DNA of 19,177 nucleotides from Pseudomonadota bacterium. Lineage in GTDB: Bacteria > Pseudomonadota > Gammaproteobacteria > Burkholderiales > Thiobacillaceae. The position numbers were made by a program, and so were the translations under genes. The notes beneath the pieces are model-generated. The model did no database searches and was not told where the DNA came from. It saw only the letters and a program-made list of their open reading frames with translations. The stretch's first letter is position 1, and the number at the start of each line of letters is the position of its first letter. This document shows positions 16,936 through 19,177 of the stretch, piece by piece. The stretch spans positions 1 to 19,177 of the forward strand of contig JAKACL010000013.1 in assembly GCA_021821425.1 (NCBI GenBank), written 5' to 3'.

Positions 16936-18057
16936 TTACTGCCCGAAGAAGGATTTCACCTTGTCCATGAACGATTGCGCGCGCGGGTTGTTGTTGCGCC
17001 CCGGGCTCAGCGCCTCGAATTCCCGCAGCAATTCGCGCTGACGCTCGGACAGGTTGACCGGCGTTTCGATCTGCATGTGGCACAAGAGATCGCCCGGCGC
17101 ATGACTGCGCACGCCCTTGATGCCCTTGCCGCGCAGGCGGAACACCTTCCCCGACTGCGTTTCGGCCGGAATCTTGATCTTGGCGTGGCCTTCCAGCGTG
17201 GGGATCTCGACCTCGCCGCCGAGCGCGGCGGTGGCAAAGCTGATCGGCATTTCGCAATGCAGGTCGTCGCCGTCGCGCTTGAACACCGGGTGGTCTTTGA
17301 GGTGAATCACCACATAGAGGTCGCCCGCCGGGCCGCCGTTGACGCCGGCTTCGCCCTCGCCGCCGAGGCGGATGCGGTCGCCGCTGTCGACCCCGGCCGG
17401 AATTTTCACCGACAGCGTCTTGTGTTTCTTGACGCGGCCTTCGCCGTGGCAGGCGGTACAGGGATCGGCCACCATCTTGCCGGTTCCGCTGCAGCGCGGG
17501 CAGGTCTGCTGCACCGAGAAAAAGCCCTGCTGGATGCGCACCTGGCCGTGACCGCCGCAGGTGGTGCAGGTGGTCGGCGTGGTGCCCGGCCTGGCACCGC
17601 TGCCGTGGCAGGTGCCGCATTCCTCCAGCGTCGGGATGCGGATCTTGGTCTCGGTGCCGCGCGCGGCTTCTTCCAGTCCGATTTCCAGGTTGTAGCGCAG
17701 GTCGGCACCGCGGTAGACGCGGTCGCGGCGATTGCCGCCCGCACCGCCGCCGAAGATGTCGCCGAAGATGTCGGAAAAGGCATCGGAAAAGCCGCTGGCG
17801 CCGCCGTAGCCGCCGCCCATGCCGGCCTGCTGGTCGACCCCGGCATGGCCGAACTGGTCGTAGGCCGCGCGCTTGTCGGCGTCGGACAGGACTTCATAGG
17901 CCAGCTTGGCTTCCTTGAATTTTTCTTCCGCACCCTTGTCGTCCGGATTGCGGTCGGGGTGGTGCTTCATGGCCAGCTTGCGGTAGGCCTTCTTGATGTC
18001 TTCGTCCGAGGCATTCTTGGCGAGACCGAGGACTTCGTAGTAGTCGCGTTTGGACAT
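16936..18057 (-). CDS. dnaJ: Chaperone protein DnaJ (Hsp40)
   Basis: Cochaperone that delivers unfolded proteins to DnaK and stimulates its ATPase. The 373-residue product (E. coli 376) has the full type I layout: a J domain with HPD at 33-35, a Gly/Phe linker (about 77-108, with DIFGDIFGG), and four zinc-binding CxxC repeats at 147-150, 164-167, 186-189 and 200-203. The substrate-binding C-terminal domains end in [15 protein letters not shown] 18057 ([11 protein letters not shown]) is the family start; a GTG at 18069 would add four unrelated residues. No SD is evident. A sigma-32-like promoter lies about 80 bases upstream. dnaK is not the adjacent upstream gene, which is unusual for proteobacteria. 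Confidence 0.97.
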   Translation of the reverse strand: MSKRDYYEVLGLAKNASDEDIKKAYRKLAMKHHPDRNPDDKGAEEKFKEAKLAYEVLSDADKRAAYDQFGHAGVDQQAGMGGGYGGASGFSDAFSDIFGDIFGGGAGGNRRDRVYRGADLRYNLEIGLEEAARGTETKIRIPTLEECGTCHGSGARPGTTPTTCTTCGGHGQVRIQQGFFSVQQTCPRCSGTGKMVADPCTACHGEGRVKKHKTLSVKIPAGVDSGDRIRLGGEGEAGVNGGPAGDLYVVIHLKDHPVFKRDGDDLHCEMPISFATAALGGEVEIPTLEGHAKIKIPAETQSGKVFRLRGKGIKGVRSHAPGDLLCHMQIETPVNLSERQRELLREFEALSPGRNNNPRAQSFMDKVKSFFGQ

Positions 18058-18134
18058 AGGAAAAACCACGTGTGGAGTATCGATAGGCCGGGCCTCTCCC
18101 GTGCCGCCAGGCGCGCCGTGCGAACCCTGACTGG

Positions 18135-18162
18135 ATGTGGGGCCGTTCGGGCCGGAATCAAG
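18135..18162 (-). promoter_or_regulatory. Sigma-32-like heat-shock promoter of dnaJ
   Basis: Read on the - strand, CTTGAT (18162-18157), a 14-base spacer and CCCCACAT (18142-18135) match the heat-shock consensus CTTGAA / CCCCATnT with one mismatch in each box. The transcript would start near 18128, leaving a leader of about 70 bases before the dnaJ ATG. It lies in the 207-base gap (18058-18264) between the DsrC-like gene and dnaJ, where a promoter is needed. The rest of that gap shows a possible TACACT -10 at 18233-18238 without a -35, and nothing else. Confidence 0.6.
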
Positions 18163-18264
18163 AGGCGCGAGGCGTTAACAAATTGCCGTAGGCACGGCCG
18201 GCGTTGGCGGCGAGCCATCAAAGCCGGGCGCAAGTGTAGCGGATATCGGGCTGGAGGTCGCGCC

Positions 18265-18633
18265 TCAGCGCACCGAGCCGAAGGACGGGTCTGCATCGTG
18301 CGGTGCTTCGGGCAGGCCGGCGAGTCGCATGCCGACGCGCACCGGACCGCCCGGGAACAGGGTGTACAGCCACTGGCCGCCGCCCTCGGCCGCGAAATGC
18401 GTTTCGAGCTTTCGCAGGATCTCGCGGGCATCCTGCCGGCTGCCGCCCTGGACGATCACGTAATCGCGCAGCCAGTCCAGCACCCGAAGATGGTCCTCGT
18501 TGAGCTCGATGCCTTCCGCACGGCCCAGGTCGCGCGCGATCTCATGCGACCAGTCGTCGAGTTCAACCCAGTCGCCGTAGTAGTTCTGTATGAGTTGTCG
18601 GCCCCCTGCGGCGGCCAGAATGGGGTGCGTCAT
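18265..18633 (-). CDS. DsrC/TusE-family protein lacking cysteine
   Basis: A 122-residue cytoplasmic protein. The core is recognisably DsrC/TusE: GDWVELDDWSHEIARDLGRAE, GIELNEDHLRVLDWLRDY, then LYTLFPGGPVRVGMRLAGLPEA. In that family the C-terminal arm carries the sulfur-handling Cys (one in TusE, two in DsrC). Here the arm after AGLPEAP has none, and the whole protein contains no cysteine, so it cannot carry persulfide. Cys-less paralogues have been described as sulfur-related regulatory-type proteins (RspA), with function unproven. AAAGGAGG, overlapping the stop of the small heat-shock gene, lies 5 bases before the ATG, so the two form one operon. The product does not end in the usual GC tail but in DADPSFGSVR. 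Confidence 0.85.
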   Translation of the reverse strand: MTHPILAAAGGRQLIQNYYGDWVELDDWSHEIARDLGRAEGIELNEDHLRVLDWLRDYVIVQGGSRQDAREILRKLETHFAAEGGGQWLYTLFPGGPVRVGMRLAGLPEAPHDADPSFGSVR

Positions 18634-18645
18634 GGCGGCCTCCTT

Positions 18646-19152
18646 TCACTCGACCTTGATGCTGACCGACCGGGGCTTGCCGGCGTGCTGCTTGGGCAAG
18701 TCCACCTTGAGGACGCCATTGCGGTAACTGGCTACCGCTTCCTCCGCCTTGACCGCCACCGGCAGCGGCACCGTGCGGCGGAAGGCGCCGTAGGCACATT
18801 GCATCACCCGCCAGCGACCCTCGGTGTTTTCACTTTGGAAACGTTTCTCGCCAGATACGATCAGGGCATCGTCCAGTACCCTGATATCCAGGGCCTCTTT
18901 TTCCAGTCCGGGAACTTCCAGCCTAACCACCAGGCGCTGGTCGTCCTCGAACACGTCGCCGCCCAGCATCGACCAGCCGCGGGTGGGAAGCCAGGATGCA
19001 TCGTCTACGCTGGCGGCGTCGGGCAGGTCGGTCTTTTCGCCCGGCCTGAACCGGGTCAGCGCGCCGCTCGCCGACTGCAGCAGGTGCCGCCAGCCTTCAG
19101 CGAGACTGTCCCAGAATGCGCCCACGTTTTCTTTTAGGTTTTCCAGTTTCAT
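18646..19152 (-). CDS. Small heat-shock protein, Hsp20/alpha-crystallin family
   Basis: ATP-independent holdase that keeps unfolding proteins soluble for DnaK/DnaJ. The 168-residue product has a Trp-rich N-terminal arm (about 1-60), an alpha-crystallin domain (about 62-154) with VFEDDQRLVVRLEVPGLEKE and the family signature YRNGVLKVDLPK, and a short tail with an IxV motif (SIKVE) of the type that docks between subunits. ATG 19152 has GGGAG 6 bases upstream; the earlier in-frame start at 19170 would lie before that SD and is rejected. Only 25 bases upstream are visible, so its promoter is outside the window. It is translated into a DsrC-like gene 12 bases downstream, with dnaJ next. Confidence 0.93.
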   Translation of the reverse strand: MKLENLKENVGAFWDSLAEGWRHLLQSASGALTRFRPGEKTDLPDAASVDDASWLPTRGWSMLGGDVFEDDQRLVVRLEVPGLEKEALDIRVLDDALIVSGEKRFQSENTEGRWRVMQCAYGAFRRTVPLPVAVKAEEAVASYRNGVLKVDLPKQHAGKPRSVSIKVE

Positions 19153-19177
19153 GATGATCTCCCGTTGCAAAAGCCGG

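Noticed and set aside
16975..19137. Open frame of 720 codons on the + strand across dnaJ, the DsrC-like gene and hsp20
   Set aside because: It spans three well-identified genes and their gaps on the other strand and has no recognisable motif.

Overview
The window is GC-rich, densely packed bacterial chromosome. It reads as a betaproteobacterium, probably a sulfur-oxidising member of the Nitrosomonadales (Thiobacillus or Sulfuricella type). Three things support this: the order yceD-rpmF-plsX-fabH-fabD-fabG-acpP-fabF, the Pseudomonas/betaproteobacterial order tmk-holB-pilZ-tatD, and a DsrC/TusE-family paralogue near the right end. The taxonomic placement is inference from gene order and protein features. 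No rRNA, tRNA, CRISPR array, transposase or phage gene is visible.

Left block (1-12003, all + strand). The tail of yceD and rpmF lead into a complete fatty-acid initiation and elongation set: plsX, fabH, fabD, fabG, acpP, fabF. Many junctions overlap by 4 bases or have very short gaps. A probable extended -10 promoter followed at once by a perfect hairpin precedes acpP, so acpP probably has its own transcript. The row continues with pabB and pabC (p-aminobenzoate for folate), mltG (glycan-chain termination), tmk (dTTP synthesis), holB (clamp-loader delta'), pilZ (type IV pilus assembly) and tatD (a nuclease). The one loose junction is pabB-pabC. It holds an imperfect palindromic repeat-like element of about 90 bp, and a 62-codon frame with a good ribosome site runs across it and ends in an ATGA overlap with pabC.

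Middle block (12073-15347, - strand, convergent with tatD). A secreted PhnD-like substrate-binding protein overlaps by GTGA a two-TM HAMP-PAS-GGDEF-EAL protein. No permease or ATPase gene is next to them. The layout resembles the NspS/MbaA sensory pair of Vibrio cholerae, so this is a candidate ligand-to-cyclic-di-GMP signalling module. It is the most interesting system in the window.

Right block (15491-19152, - strand). In transcription order this holds an Hsp20-family small heat-shock gene, a cysteine-free DsrC/TusE-family gene, dnaJ behind a sigma-32-like promoter, a secreted GlcG/HbpS-family protein closed by a strong terminator, and tcdA (cyclic t6A formation on tRNA). dnaK is not adjacent to dnaJ, at least within the roughly 1.1 kb visible upstream.
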